Positions 33,306-42,088 of a stretch of DNA of 64,000 nt are shown one piece after another. Both the position numbers and the translations under genes were made by a program. The stretch spans positions 62,001 through 126,000 of the forward strand of contig NZ_QGTD01000004.1 of assembly GCF_003176895.1 (NCBI RefSeq), given 5' to 3'. The DNA is from Gracilibacillus dipsosauri (GTDB lineage Bacteria; Bacillota; Bacilli; Bacillales; Amphibacillaceae). Each line of letters begins with the position of its first letter. The stretch's first letter is position 1. The notes beneath the pieces were generated by a model, which saw nothing but the letters and a program-made list of their open reading frames with translations, was not told the DNA's origin and did not search any database.

Positions 33306-34193
33306 ATGTACGGGCACTTACGTAATAAGGCACCTAAATACCTGTTCCTACTACCAGCCCTAGTCTTTGTGTTAACCTTTATGATCTATCCTATTATATA
33401 TAACATTTTTGTCAGCTTCCAAAATCTAACACTGATGAATTTACAAACAGGAGCAGAGTTTGTTGGACTGGACAATTATGTCAACATCCTGCAAACAGAC
33501 AAATTTGGAATCGCATTAAAAAACACGTTGATTTATACCTTCACCTGTATTGTGTTCCAAGTAGTGATCGGTTATTTACTTGCTGTTTTTCTTAATCAAG
33601 ATTTTCCTTTTCGGAACTTTTTCCGTTCGATTATGCTGTTGGCATGGATGACCCCATTAGTAATTACAGGCTCTCTTTTTACATGGCTATTCGACGTCGA
33701 CTACGGGGTATTTAACTATATCCTTACTTCTTTAAATATTGTTGATAACCCGATTAACTGGCTAGGGCAAAAAAATACAGCCTTAGTTGCCGTCATTATT
33801 ACCAATATTTGGATAGGAATTCCTTTTAATATGATTCTAATCTTAGCTGCCATGCAATCCTTACCAAAGGATGTGTATGAAGCGGCAAAGGTTGATGGAG
33901 CGAAACGAATCCAAACATTTTGGCATATCACACTACCATTGCTAAGACCACAATTATTAGTCATTTTAGTTTTGGGGATTATTTATACATTTAAAGTGTT
34001 TGATCTGATTTTAATTATGACTGGTGGTGGGCCGGTTAACGCTACTACTGTTTTACCATTCTATGGCTATGAACTAGCATTTGTAAACTTTAGCTTTGGT
34101 GAAAGTGGCGTTATAGCAACAGTCATTCTGATCATTTTATTATTGATTGCTTCCATTTATCTTTACTTGATTAAAAAGGAGGAAGCACAATGA
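33306..34193 (+). CDS. Carbohydrate ABC transporter permease (MalF-like)
   Basis: A 295-residue permease with six hydrophobic segments and the cytoplasmic EAA loop 'YEAAKVDGAKRIQTFWHITLP' near residues 195-215. It forms a heterodimer with the next gene product, with which it overlaps by 4 bases. No ATPase is encoded nearby; a shared MsmX-type ATPase is expected. Confidence 0.93.
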   Translation: MYGHLRNKAPKYLFLLPALVFVLTFMIYPIIYNIFVSFQNLTLMNLQTGAEFVGLDNYVNILQTDKFGIALKNTLIYTFTCIVFQVVIGYLLAVFLNQDFPFRNFFRSIMLLAWMTPLVITGSLFTWLFDVDYGVFNYILTSLNIVDNPINWLGQKNTALVAVIITNIWIGIPFNMILILAAMQSLPKDVYEAAKVDGAKRIQTFWHITLPLLRPQLLVILVLGIIYTFKVFDLILIMTGGGPVNATTVLPFYGYELAFVNFSFGESGVIATVILIILLLIASIYLYLIKKEEAQ

Positions 34194-35023
34194 AAAATAA
34201 GTACAGTGTAAAGCAATATTTGTTACTTGTTTGTGCAATTGTTATTACAGCAGCTTTCCTTTTCCCTATTTATTGGATGATCACCACTTCAATAAAACCG
34301 ATCCAAGATGTATTCGCATCACCACCGATGATTCTTCCTGAAACAATCAAATTCGATGCCTACATCGATAATCTAATTAAAGATCAAAGTCTATTACCAT
34401 ATATTCGAAATTCTTTTATCATTGCTGCCGGAACAGCAATCTTTACCCTTATATTAGCATTACCATGTGCGTACGCATTAGCTCGATTTAGACTAGCTTG
34501 GGCGAATGGCTTTCTCTTAATCTTACTCGTGACACAAATGATACCAGGTATTATGATGGCAATGCCGCTTTACATTATGTTTAGCAAATTTGATTTAGTG
34601 AACAGTTATTTAGCATTAATTGTCGGAAATACGACAACAGCATTGCCATTCGCCATTGTGATCATGCGGCCATTTTTTCTAGCGATTCCAAAGGGGTTAG
34701 AGGAAGCGGCAGTCATTGATGGTTGTAATACATTTACTGCCTTTGTCAGAATTATCCTACCACTAACAAAGCCTATTATTCTAACAGTTTGTACATTTAG
34801 TTTTTTATTCGCTTGGGGAGATTTAATTTTTGCCTTAACACTTGCGACAGATGAAGCGGTACGACCACTTACAATGGGGATACAGAAATTCATCGGTCAA
34901 TACGGAACACAGTGGGATAACTTAATGGCTGTTTCTACTATTGCAGCAGCACCCATTATCATTATCTTTCTATTATTCCAAAAGCACATTGTCAGTGGGA
35001 TCACTGCAGGGTCAGAAAAATAG
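34190..35023 (+). CDS. Carbohydrate ABC transporter permease (MalG-like)
   Basis: A 277-residue permease of the MalG group with six hydrophobic segments and EAA loop 'LEEAAVIDGCNTFTAFVRIIL' around residue 165-185. Partner of the MalF-like protein; coupled by ATGA overlap. Confidence 0.93.
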   Translation: MKNKYSVKQYLLLVCAIVITAAFLFPIYWMITTSIKPIQDVFASPPMILPETIKFDAYIDNLIKDQSLLPYIRNSFIIAAGTAIFTLILALPCAYALARFRLAWANGFLLILLVTQMIPGIMMAMPLYIMFSKFDLVNSYLALIVGNTTTALPFAIVIMRPFFLAIPKGLEEAAVIDGCNTFTAFVRIILPLTKPIILTVCTFSFLFAWGDLIFALTLATDEAVRPLTMGIQKFIGQYGTQWDNLMAVSTIAAAPIIIIFLLFQKHIVSGITAGSEK

Positions 35024-35041
35024 CACAATGGAGGTTATACG

Positions 35042-36004
35042 ATGAAACTAGGTGTTTTTACCGTACTATTTTCAGAGATGAATTTAGAAGAAATGCTAGA
35101 CCATGTAAAAGCAAAAGGGATTGATACAGTAGAGATTGGTTCTGGTGGATTTGTTGGGGATGCACACTGCAAACCAATCGAATTATTAGCAGATAATAAA
35201 AAGCTCGAAGCATTCAAGCAAGCTTTTGAGAAACGGAATATAAAGATTAGTGCATTAAGCTGTCATGGGAATCCTTTACACCCTAACAAGGAGGTGGCGA
35301 AAGACTTCCATGATAAATTTGTCGCGACAGTCAAGCTGGCGAATAAATTAAATATCGATACGGTTGTTACGTTTTCCGGCTGCCCTGGTGAATCCGAGCA
35401 TTCTAAGAATCCCGTATGGATCACCTGTCCTTGGCCGACAGATTTTTCAAATGTAGTGGAATGGCAATGGAGAGAAAAGGTGATTCCTTACTGGAAGGAG
35501 CAAAATGAATTATTGAAGCAACATCATGTGCGAGTGGCGATTGAACCACATCCAGGTTTTGTTGTCTATAATAATGAAACAGCGATAAGGTTGCGAAAAG
35601 AGTGTGGAGGCCAAATTGGGGTGAATTTTGATCCTAGTCATTACTTCTGGCAAGGAATGAATCCTGCTCAAAGCATTAAACAAATAGGAGACGCGCTTTA
35701 CCACTTTCATGCAAAGGATACCCAGATCGAGCCACGGAACACAGAACTAAATGGAGTGCTTGATACGAAAAGCTATAAGGATATTGCCAATCGTTCATGG
35801 GTCTTCCGCACCGTAGGTTATGGACATGATGAGCAAGTATGGCGTGATATTATTAGTGCCCTACAGGTTATTGGATATGATGGCGCTATTAGTATTGAAC
35901 ATGAGGATGGGCTGATGAGCATCGATGAGGGCTTCTCCAAGGCAGTTGTATTTCTTAAGGATATGCTGATTGATGAAGGTGCGAAGGAATTGTGGTGGGC
36001 TTAA
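35042..36004 (+). CDS. Sugar phosphate isomerase/epimerase (xylose isomerase-like TIM barrel)
   Basis: A 320-residue AP-endonuclease-2/IolE-like TIM-barrel protein. Metal-binding positions are visible in 'VAIEPHPGFVVY' (Glu), 'GVNFDPSHYFW' (Asp, His), 'YHFHAKDT' (His) and 'ISIEHEDGL' (Glu). Paired with the Gfo/Idh enzyme and importer it is likely to isomerise or epimerise the oxidised sugar; the reaction cannot be named. Last gene of the operon. Confidence 0.9.
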   Translation: MKLGVFTVLFSEMNLEEMLDHVKAKGIDTVEIGSGGFVGDAHCKPIELLADNKKLEAFKQAFEKRNIKISALSCHGNPLHPNKEVAKDFHDKFVATVKLANKLNIDTVVTFSGCPGESEHSKNPVWITCPWPTDFSNVVEWQWREKVIPYWKEQNELLKQHHVRVAIEPHPGFVVYNNETAIRLRKECGGQIGVNFDPSHYFWQGMNPAQSIKQIGDALYHFHAKDTQIEPRNTELNGVLDTKSYKDIANRSWVFRTVGYGHDEQVWRDIISALQVIGYDGAISIEHEDGLMSIDEGFSKAVVFLKDMLIDEGAKELWWA

Positions 36005-36030
36005 ATAGCAAGCTGAAGTAGAACAGATTT

Positions 36031-36068
36031 AGACGACCTACAGAACTTATCGTTACTGTAGATCGTCT
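36031..36068. terminator. Bidirectional terminator after the sugar operon
   Basis: AGACGA-C-CTACAG (36031-36043) pairs with CTGTAG-A-TCGTCT (36056-36068) with one mismatch; TTATTTATTA follows on the plus strand. It sits between the isomerase and a convergent TetR gene. Confidence 0.8.
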
Positions 36069-36075
36069 TTATTTA

Positions 36076-36711
36076 TTATAGCTTTTTTAAAACAAACTCT
36101 ACCTCTTTTATAATAAGATCATCATCCGCTATACCCAGCCATTCAGGAGCTATTAGTTGAAATTTTTTCATTTGATAATAGTCCAAAATTGCCTGTTTCA
36201 GAGTCACATTATATCTAACCGAAAAGGATGGTTCAAACATTTTTCTTAATACACTATCGTCTTGAATCATGAACAGAATAGGGTTGATATTATTAAAGAT
36301 TCCTTTCTCTATACCGCTCTCGAAGAATGACGATAGTTTTGTATACCGCTTCTGTATGGCTGTCTGCCACCTTTCGTAGAGGTAATGATAATTGTCATGA
36401 AGATCCTCTAAAAATATATCTGTTACGAAAATTACTCCTTTTAACGAATGGTCAAATATTTTTTGGAATTTTTCTATATATTCATATTCATTTGAGTTAT
36501 TCCCCTCCTCTTCTTCAGCAATATAGTCCATATAATATACAACAACTTTTTCGATAATTTCATCCCTAGAAGTGAAGTGTTTATATAATGTTGCTTTACT
36601 AACGTCCATATACTTTGCAATGGTATCTGTTGTTAATTGGCTATATGGAGTTTTCCGTATGACTGGTTTTAATTTTTCAATTAATTGATCCGAGTTACTA
36701 CTTTTTCTCAT
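36076..36711 (-). CDS. TetR-family transcriptional repressor
   Basis: A 211-residue TetR protein with HTH 'TTDTIAKYMDVSKATLYKHFTSRDEI' (residues 22-48) and a helical ligand domain. It is divergent from a short-chain dehydrogenase; a long inverted repeat lies between them. Likely repressor of that gene and of itself. Ligand unknown. Confidence 0.92.
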   Translation of the reverse strand: MRKSSNSDQLIEKLKPVIRKTPYSQLTTDTIAKYMDVSKATLYKHFTSRDEIIEKVVVYYMDYIAEEEEGNNSNEYEYIEKFQKIFDHSLKGVIFVTDIFLEDLHDNYHYLYERWQTAIQKRYTKLSSFFESGIEKGIFNNINPILFMIQDDSVLRKMFEPSFSVRYNVTLKQAILDYYQMKKFQLIAPEWLGIADDDLIIKEVEFVLKKL

Positions 36712-36765
36712 CTAGAAAAACCCTTTCGTTTGTTCTATTTTCATTATACCTTAGCAAAAAGAAAT

Positions 36766-36802
36766 GTAAACTAAATAAACTAGTATAACTATTTTAGTTT
36801 AC
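36766..36802. promoter_or_regulatory. Inverted-repeat operator between TetR and SDR genes
   Basis: GTAAACTAAA (36766-36775) and TTTAGTTTAC (36793-36802) are perfect 10-base arms 17 bases apart, large enough for two TetR dimers. The region lies within the likely promoters of both genes. Confidence 0.6.
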
Positions 36803-36856
36803 TTTGTTCAATATATATTTTATACTGGATAGGAAATAACAAAGGAGGAGAGTTAA

Positions 36857-37672
36857 ATGAAAACAATCTTAATAACTGGTTCTTCATCTGGTATAGGAAA
36901 GGCTACTGCTAAATATTTTGCAGAAAAAGGATGGAATGTGATTGCGACAATGCGAAATCCTGAAAAGGAGAAAGAGCTGACACAGGAAGAAAATGTCCTT
37001 GTAACAAAATTAGATGTTACCATTCCTGAAACGATTCATCATGCAATTGCTCAAGGCATCAGTGAATTTTCCTCGATCGATGTAGTTTTAAACAATGCGG
37101 GATATGCTGTATTTGGGCCTTTTGAATTCTCAACAGAGGAGCAAATTTATCATCAATTTCAAGTGAATGTTTTCGGAGTCATGAATACCATTAAAGCGAT
37201 TCTTCCTCATTTCAAACAAAATCGCAATGGATTAATCATCAATGTTTCCTCAATTGCTGGGCAAATTAGTTTTCCACTTCTAAGTCTTTATCATGCTACC
37301 AAATGGTCCCTTGAAGGTTTTGCAGAATCCTTACAATATGAGCTCTCACAACATAATATCAAAATAAAAATGATAGAACCCGGTAATGTTGATACAGATT
37401 TTACTGGACGATCTTTAGTAACATTGCAACATGATTATAAGAATGATTATCAGGAGTATCAGGAAATAGTACTAAGTAAACAGCTGGAAAGCTTCGAAAA
37501 TTATGCTTCAAAAGCTGACGATATCGCAGATGGCATATACCGTGTAGCTAATGACACTTCAGATCAGTTCCGCTATGCATTAGGAGACGATGCACAATTC
37601 ATGCTTGAAAAAAGAAAAAGCAAACAGGATATAGAGTTTATTGACTTTATTCGAAAACAATTTGCATATTGA
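36857..37672 (+). CDS. Short-chain dehydrogenase/reductase
   Basis: A 271-residue classical SDR: cofactor motif 'TGSSSGIGKATA' (6-17), 'NNAGYAVFG', catalytic Ser in 'NVSSIAGQ' and 'YHATKWS' (YxxxK). The Asn/Arg pattern after the second strand ('TMRNPEKE') suggests NADP(H). Divergent from TetR. Substrate unknown. Confidence 0.92.
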   Translation: MKTILITGSSSGIGKATAKYFAEKGWNVIATMRNPEKEKELTQEENVLVTKLDVTIPETIHHAIAQGISEFSSIDVVLNNAGYAVFGPFEFSTEEQIYHQFQVNVFGVMNTIKAILPHFKQNRNGLIINVSSIAGQISFPLLSLYHATKWSLEGFAESLQYELSQHNIKIKMIEPGNVDTDFTGRSLVTLQHDYKNDYQEYQEIVLSKQLESFENYASKADDIADGIYRVANDTSDQFRYALGDDAQFMLEKRKSKQDIEFIDFIRKQFAY

Positions 37673-37702
37673 GAGAAGATTAAAATAGGAGGTTTCTCTT
37701 TC

Positions 37703-37740
37703 GGCTCATTGTGTGCTAAGAACGTTTCACACAATGAGCC
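37703..37740. terminator. Bidirectional terminator
   Basis: GGCTCATTGTGTG (37703-37715) and CACACAATGAGCC (37728-37740) form a perfect 13-bp stem with a 12-base loop between the convergent SDR and DUF624 genes. Confidence 0.8.
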
Positions 37741-37768
37741 CATTATTCTGCGCTTTCATAAGGTGAGC

Positions 37769-38404
37769 TTAAGCTTGTGTAACCTCGGAATCTGCTACTC
37801 GTACTATCCTTTCAAACTTTCTCAAACTAAAAAACATCACAATAAATGCAAAGATGCTCATACTGAAGAAAGGAATCAACCCTGGAACAAACCTAAGCAT
37901 AAAATATAGAATAATAACCCCTGCCACCATACACACCGTATGGATCGGCTGAACAAATAGGAATAAAAATGCATTTTTAAACATTTGAACCATACTCCCA
38001 TTAAAATGTACATATACCGGAAAAACGTAAAGACACATACAAGCAAATAAGATCGTAACAAGCAATAGGATATAATAGCTAAAACGAATGATTGGCTCGT
38101 TTACTACTTCTGCGATCGAAAGATTAATAAAAAGAAGCAAACCAGATAAAAACAGAATAGCTCCAATCACATTACTTCTGACAAACTCTTTCTTATAGGC
38201 AAACCAGAAATTTTTTGTAATGGGTATGTCACTATAGCCTGTTAGCCATTTTCGAACAATATAAAATAAAGCGGTTAATGCTGGAAAAAAGCCAAAGATA
38301 AATAGCCCTATGACAGTATAAAAAATGGCTAGTAGATTCAAATAAGCGAGCTTCATAATAAAATCCGCTAAACGATATATTCTTTCCATGCCACTTGATT
38401 CCAA
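37769..38404 (-). CDS. DUF624 membrane protein (YesL-like)
   Basis: A 211-residue protein with about five hydrophobic segments and the DUF624 opening ('RIYRLADFIMKLAYLNLLAI'). YesL-like proteins accompany oligosaccharide importers of the LplABC/YesOPQ type in bacilli; their function is not known. It lies 12 bases after the downstream permease gene and is the last of the importer operon. Confidence 0.85.
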   Translation of the reverse strand: MESSGMERIYRLADFIMKLAYLNLLAIFYTVIGLFIFGFFPALTALFYIVRKWLTGYSDIPITKNFWFAYKKEFVRSNVIGAILFLSGLLLFINLSIAEVVNEPIIRFSYYILLLVTILFACMCLYVFPVYVHFNGSMVQMFKNAFLFLFVQPIHTVCMVAGVIILYFMLRFVPGLIPFFSMSIFAFIVMFFSLRKFERIVRVADSEVTQA

Positions 38405-38416
38405 TAAGATTCCCTC

Positions 38417-39307
38417 CTACTCTTTCACCGATCCTAACGTAATTCCATGTATAAAATAACGCTGCAAGAATGGATAGACGACTAGTACTGGTATCATCGC
38501 AATAAATATTTTTGCAGCATCTAATGTTCGATTCGATAACTCACTCATTCGCTTATATTGATCCTCTGTCATCGTAGAAGGATCAACCGAAACAACTAAT
38601 TGTTGAATATAAGTTTGTAATGGGTAAAACTCCTCTCTTGTCATAAAAATTAACCCGTACAGAAATTCATTCCAGTGATACACAATACTAAATAGCGAAA
38701 CTGTTGCCAAAACCGGAATCGACAAAGGGATAAACAGTTTAAACAAAATATACCAAGGACCTGCCCCATCCACTAATGCCGCTTCTTCTAATGATTTAGG
38801 TAAATTTCTGAAGAAGTTAATGGTTAAAATAATATTAAAAACAATCGTTTGTGCTCCCCCTACTAACACCAATGCCCAAATACTATTCATTAAATTATAT
38901 TCCTGAATCGTAATATATAGTGGAATGAGCCCTCCATTAAACAGCATCGTAAAAATAACGGTCCACATCAACACATTTCTACCTCTAAAATCCTTTACTG
39001 TTTTCGATAAAGGATAAGCCATTAATGGTACAATAATGAAATTCAATCCTGCGCCAAGCACTACCCGTTGTACCGAGATCCAAAAAGACTTAAAAAATTG
39101 ACTATCCTGCAATAATTGTTTATAGGAATCAAAATTAAAATCCACCGGCCACAGGGCCACGGCTCCTGCAGCAGCAGCTGTCTTTGAGCTAAGTGACAGG
39201 GATAATGTATACCAAAGTGGCAAAATACATGTGATCGCAACGATCACTAGGATCGCTATTAAAATAGCATCTGTCATTTTGGAAGATAATGATTTACTCC
39301 GCAACAT
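38417..39307 (-). CDS. Oligosaccharide ABC transporter permease (LplC/YtcP-like)
   Basis: A 296-residue permease with six hydrophobic segments and EAA loop 'LEEAALVDGAGPWYILFKLFI' (about residues 185-205). It ends with the 'YFIHGITLGSVKE' tail common in LplC proteins. Partner of the upstream LplB-like protein. Confidence 0.93.
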   Translation of the reverse strand: MLRSKSLSSKMTDAILIAILVIVAITCILPLWYTLSLSLSSKTAAAAGAVALWPVDFNFDSYKQLLQDSQFFKSFWISVQRVVLGAGLNFIIVPLMAYPLSKTVKDFRGRNVLMWTVIFTMLFNGGLIPLYITIQEYNLMNSIWALVLVGGAQTIVFNIILTINFFRNLPKSLEEAALVDGAGPWYILFKLFIPLSIPVLATVSLFSIVYHWNEFLYGLIFMTREEFYPLQTYIQQLVVSVDPSTMTEDQYKRMSELSNRTLDAAKIFIAMIPVLVVYPFLQRYFIHGITLGSVKE

Positions 39308-39322
39308 ATGCTTATCCCTCCT

Positions 39323-40222
39323 TTAAAAGATTCGATAATTGGTAAACTTATAGGCTAAGAAATAGGAAAGACTGATTAAAATAAAGCCTGCCACAGATTT
39401 TAGTAGCCCTACAGCTGTCGCTAATTCATATTGTAAATTTAATAATCCAGCACGATACACCCATGTATCAATAATATCTCCCGTCGAATAGACGAGTGGA
39501 TTATAAAGGTTAAATATCTGATCAAATCCTGCATTTAGCACATTTCCTAGACTTAATACAGCTAGTAAAACAGCAGTGGTTCGTATGCCAGGTAAGGTGA
39601 CATGCCAGAGCATTCTAAATCTAGAAGCCCCATCAATTCCTGCTGCCTCATACAGGGCAGGATTAATTCCAGTTAGTGCAGCTAGATAAATTATTGTATT
39701 AAAGCCGAATTCCTTCCACACATCACTTCCTACTACTAGAAAAGGAAAGAGATCTGCTTGGGCAAAAAACAGAATTGGTTCGACACCAAATATACCAAGG
39801 AGCTGGTTAATCGGCCCCTGATAGGCAAATATATCTAGCAGCACACCACCTAAAATAACCCAGGAGAGAAAATGCGGTAGATAGACAATTGTCTGAATCG
39901 ACCGCTTTAAGCCGATATAGCGTATCTCATTAAGCATTAACGCAAACACTAATGGCACAATTAAGTTTCCAATAATTTTCATGATGGCAATGATTATCGT
40001 ATTATAAAAAACATTTAGTGTATCACTAAGTGTGAACATGTATTTAAAGGTTTCGAGTCCAATAAATTCTGATCCAAGAATCCCCTTGCCCGGGTTAAAA
40101 TCCTGGAAGGCAATCACAATTCCAAACATCGGAACAATACTAAATAACACTAACCATAAGAGCCCAGGAGCCATCATCATATAGTAATGCTTCGCAAATC
40201 CTTTTGTCTTCATCACCCACAC
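39323..40222 (-). CDS. Oligosaccharide ABC transporter permease (LplB/YteP-like)
   Basis: A 299-residue permease with six hydrophobic segments; EAA loop 'YEAAGIDGASRFRMLWHVTLP' at about residues 190-210, typical of LplB. Without an ATPase in the operon, MsmX-type energising is expected. Confidence 0.93.
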   Translation of the reverse strand: MWVMKTKGFAKHYYMMMAPGLLWLVLFSIVPMFGIVIAFQDFNPGKGILGSEFIGLETFKYMFTLSDTLNVFYNTIIIAIMKIIGNLIVPLVFALMLNEIRYIGLKRSIQTIVYLPHFLSWVILGGVLLDIFAYQGPINQLLGIFGVEPILFFAQADLFPFLVVGSDVWKEFGFNTIIYLAALTGINPALYEAAGIDGASRFRMLWHVTLPGIRTTAVLLAVLSLGNVLNAGFDQIFNLYNPLVYSTGDIIDTWVYRAGLLNLQYELATAVGLLKSVAGFILISLSYFLAYKFTNYRIF

Positions 40223-40253
40223 TCCTAAAAACTTTTAGATATAGATATCAGTT

Positions 40254-40279
40254 AAGGCGTCGATTAGCTTCGACGCCTT
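40254..40279 (-). other. Stable hairpin between binding-protein and permease genes
   Basis: AAGGCGTCGA (40254-40263) and TCGACGCCTT (40270-40279) form a perfect 10-bp G+C-rich stem in the 66-base gap. On the minus strand no T run follows, so it is more likely to protect the 3' end of the binding-protein message than to terminate. Confidence 0.6.
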
Positions 40280-40288
40280 CTCTATTAT

Positions 40289-41983
40289 TTACTGCGCAAT
40301 TTCGGCTACTTCGTCGGTAATTTGCTCACCGCCTTGACTCTTCCAATTTTCCACAAACTGATCAAACGCATCTAGCGGTTCTGTACCAATAATAATTTTC
40401 ATAAAGGTTTCTTCTTCGAGCTTTTTCAGGTTCACCCAACGATCTTCCATTGTTTTTGTTTGGGAATAAATTAAGCTCTTTACTCCTTTTATTTCTGTGT
40501 CCACTAGTGGTGCTGTCCCTACTAAAGCCGAATAGGCTCTAGTCCAATACCCCAAATTCGCATCAGGATCCCAATATTGAATATCCGTATTATCGTACGG
40601 CTCTAGCTTCACCTCATGGATCTGATCCACATCTGATTTTAATAGTTTATATGCCGGCATATTGTAATAATCCTCAGGTTCCTTCGTTCCGGCCAACACT
40701 TCTCTTAGCGCAATGGTAGTAACCTCCATTTCATCTGCTGGTGCATAAACTAGCCGTAGTGGATAATAGCCTGGCCCTCCAATACTTGGGTCAAATTCTG
40801 ATTCATGTGCCAACAAATTATTTAATATTTTCATCGCTGCTTCTGGATGCTCATATCCTTTTCGCACGACGACATATTGTGTTGTTGTTGTGCTTAAGTG
40901 AGGAGTATATTCCCCATTTGCATCCAATGGTAGGGCATAGGACTGCCAATTAGCGTCTGGATTATTGGTAATAGCATCCGTAAGTGGACCATATGGCATC
41001 CAAAACGGACCGAAAAACATTCCAGTATTCCCACTAATAATCGATTCACCTGAATCCTCACGCACGCCCATTTCCGGGTCAATCAATCCTTCACTATACA
41101 TATCCCGTAGAACAGCAAGAGCTTCCTTTGTTTCCGGTAATATCGAACCATAAACAGGTTGCCCATCATCTCCTTCTATCCAGTAACCTGGATAGGCGTG
41201 TAATGCAGAGAAGATGCCGTCAAAACCGTATAAATTGTTCGTTGATTCTAGAAAATTGGCATAGAGCTTATTGCTCGTATCCGGTCCCGCTAACCCAATC
41301 GTGTCATCACTTCCATTCCCATCTGGATCTTGTTCGACAAAAGCTTTGGCCACTGCCTTAAGATCCTCGACGGTCTTTGGCGGTTCTAATCCGAGCTTAT
41401 CCAACCAATCCTTTCTTATCCACAGGTTATGAACACCATCTGCACCAGCCTGTGAATTTGGTATTGCCATGATTTTCCCATCAAAAGTGGCATTCTCCAA
41501 TGCTACCCCTTCCGAGCTATCAATGATTTCCTTAATTGCAGGTGAAGCATAATTTTCATAAACCTTTGTTAAATCTGCTATCTGATCAGCCTCTACCATT
41601 TGCCTAAGCTCTACTGGCCCAACTACCATCGCATCAGGCAAATCATTACTTGCAATGGCCAAGCTTACCTTTTGATCGTAATTGGCAGGAGATGCTGTAA
41701 AGGCATGTTCCACATCAATATTTAAATGCTCCTTTACATGACGTGTATACTGATTATCTAATGGTGTGTCCCCATCCTGTAAGCTGGTGTCTGTTGGATC
41801 TACCTCCTGTCCAATCGCTATGGTAATCGGCTCTTCATATTTACCAAATGGATCCATATCTCCAGTTGTTCCTGGCTGCTCTCCAGACCCTTCTTCACTG
41901 CTACTTTCCTTGGAGTCACCGGTGCATGCTACTAAGAATAATGAAAGAAAAATAATGAAAACACCTAAGAACTTTCTCCTCAT
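40289..41983 (-). CDS. Oligosaccharide-binding lipoprotein (LplA/YtcQ-like)
   Basis: A 564-residue extracellular binding protein: lipobox 'LVACTGD' (Cys20), Ser/Glu linker, then a large family-1 solute-binding fold ('VDVEHAFTASP'-like early region, 'IWIRKDWLDKLGLEPPKTVEDL'-type core). The size, over 500 residues, is that of LplA/YtcQ/YesO proteins, which bind oligosaccharides. The sugar is unknown; no glycoside hydrolase is encoded near. The upstream cre-like site and the adjacent YesMN system suggest substrate induction and catabolite repression. Confidence 0.9.
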   Translation of the reverse strand: MRRKFLGVFIIFLSLFLVACTGDSKESSSEEGSGEQPGTTGDMDPFGKYEEPITIAIGQEVDPTDTSLQDGDTPLDNQYTRHVKEHLNIDVEHAFTASPANYDQKVSLAIASNDLPDAMVVGPVELRQMVEADQIADLTKVYENYASPAIKEIIDSSEGVALENATFDGKIMAIPNSQAGADGVHNLWIRKDWLDKLGLEPPKTVEDLKAVAKAFVEQDPDGNGSDDTIGLAGPDTSNKLYANFLESTNNLYGFDGIFSALHAYPGYWIEGDDGQPVYGSILPETKEALAVLRDMYSEGLIDPEMGVREDSGESIISGNTGMFFGPFWMPYGPLTDAITNNPDANWQSYALPLDANGEYTPHLSTTTTQYVVVRKGYEHPEAAMKILNNLLAHESEFDPSIGGPGYYPLRLVYAPADEMEVTTIALREVLAGTKEPEDYYNMPAYKLLKSDVDQIHEVKLEPYDNTDIQYWDPDANLGYWTRAYSALVGTAPLVDTEIKGVKSLIYSQTKTMEDRWVNLKKLEEETFMKIIIGTEPLDAFDQFVENWKSQGGEQITDEVAEIAQ

Positions 41984-42023
41984 CTTGCCATCCCCTTTCT
42001 AACCTTTTTATTTTCACATCTAT

Positions 42024-42051
42024 ATCGTAGCATTTTTGTAAGCGTATTCAA
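42024..42051 (-). promoter_or_regulatory. Promoter with cre site for the oligosaccharide importer
   Basis: On the minus strand TTGAAT (42046-42051) and TACGAT (42024-42029) are 16 bases apart. TGAATACGCTTACA (42037-42050), 13 of 14 cre positions, overlaps the -35. Confidence 0.55.
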
Positions 42052-42088
42052 TCAGTGAAATGTTCCGAGATTATAGGGGGTAATTGTT

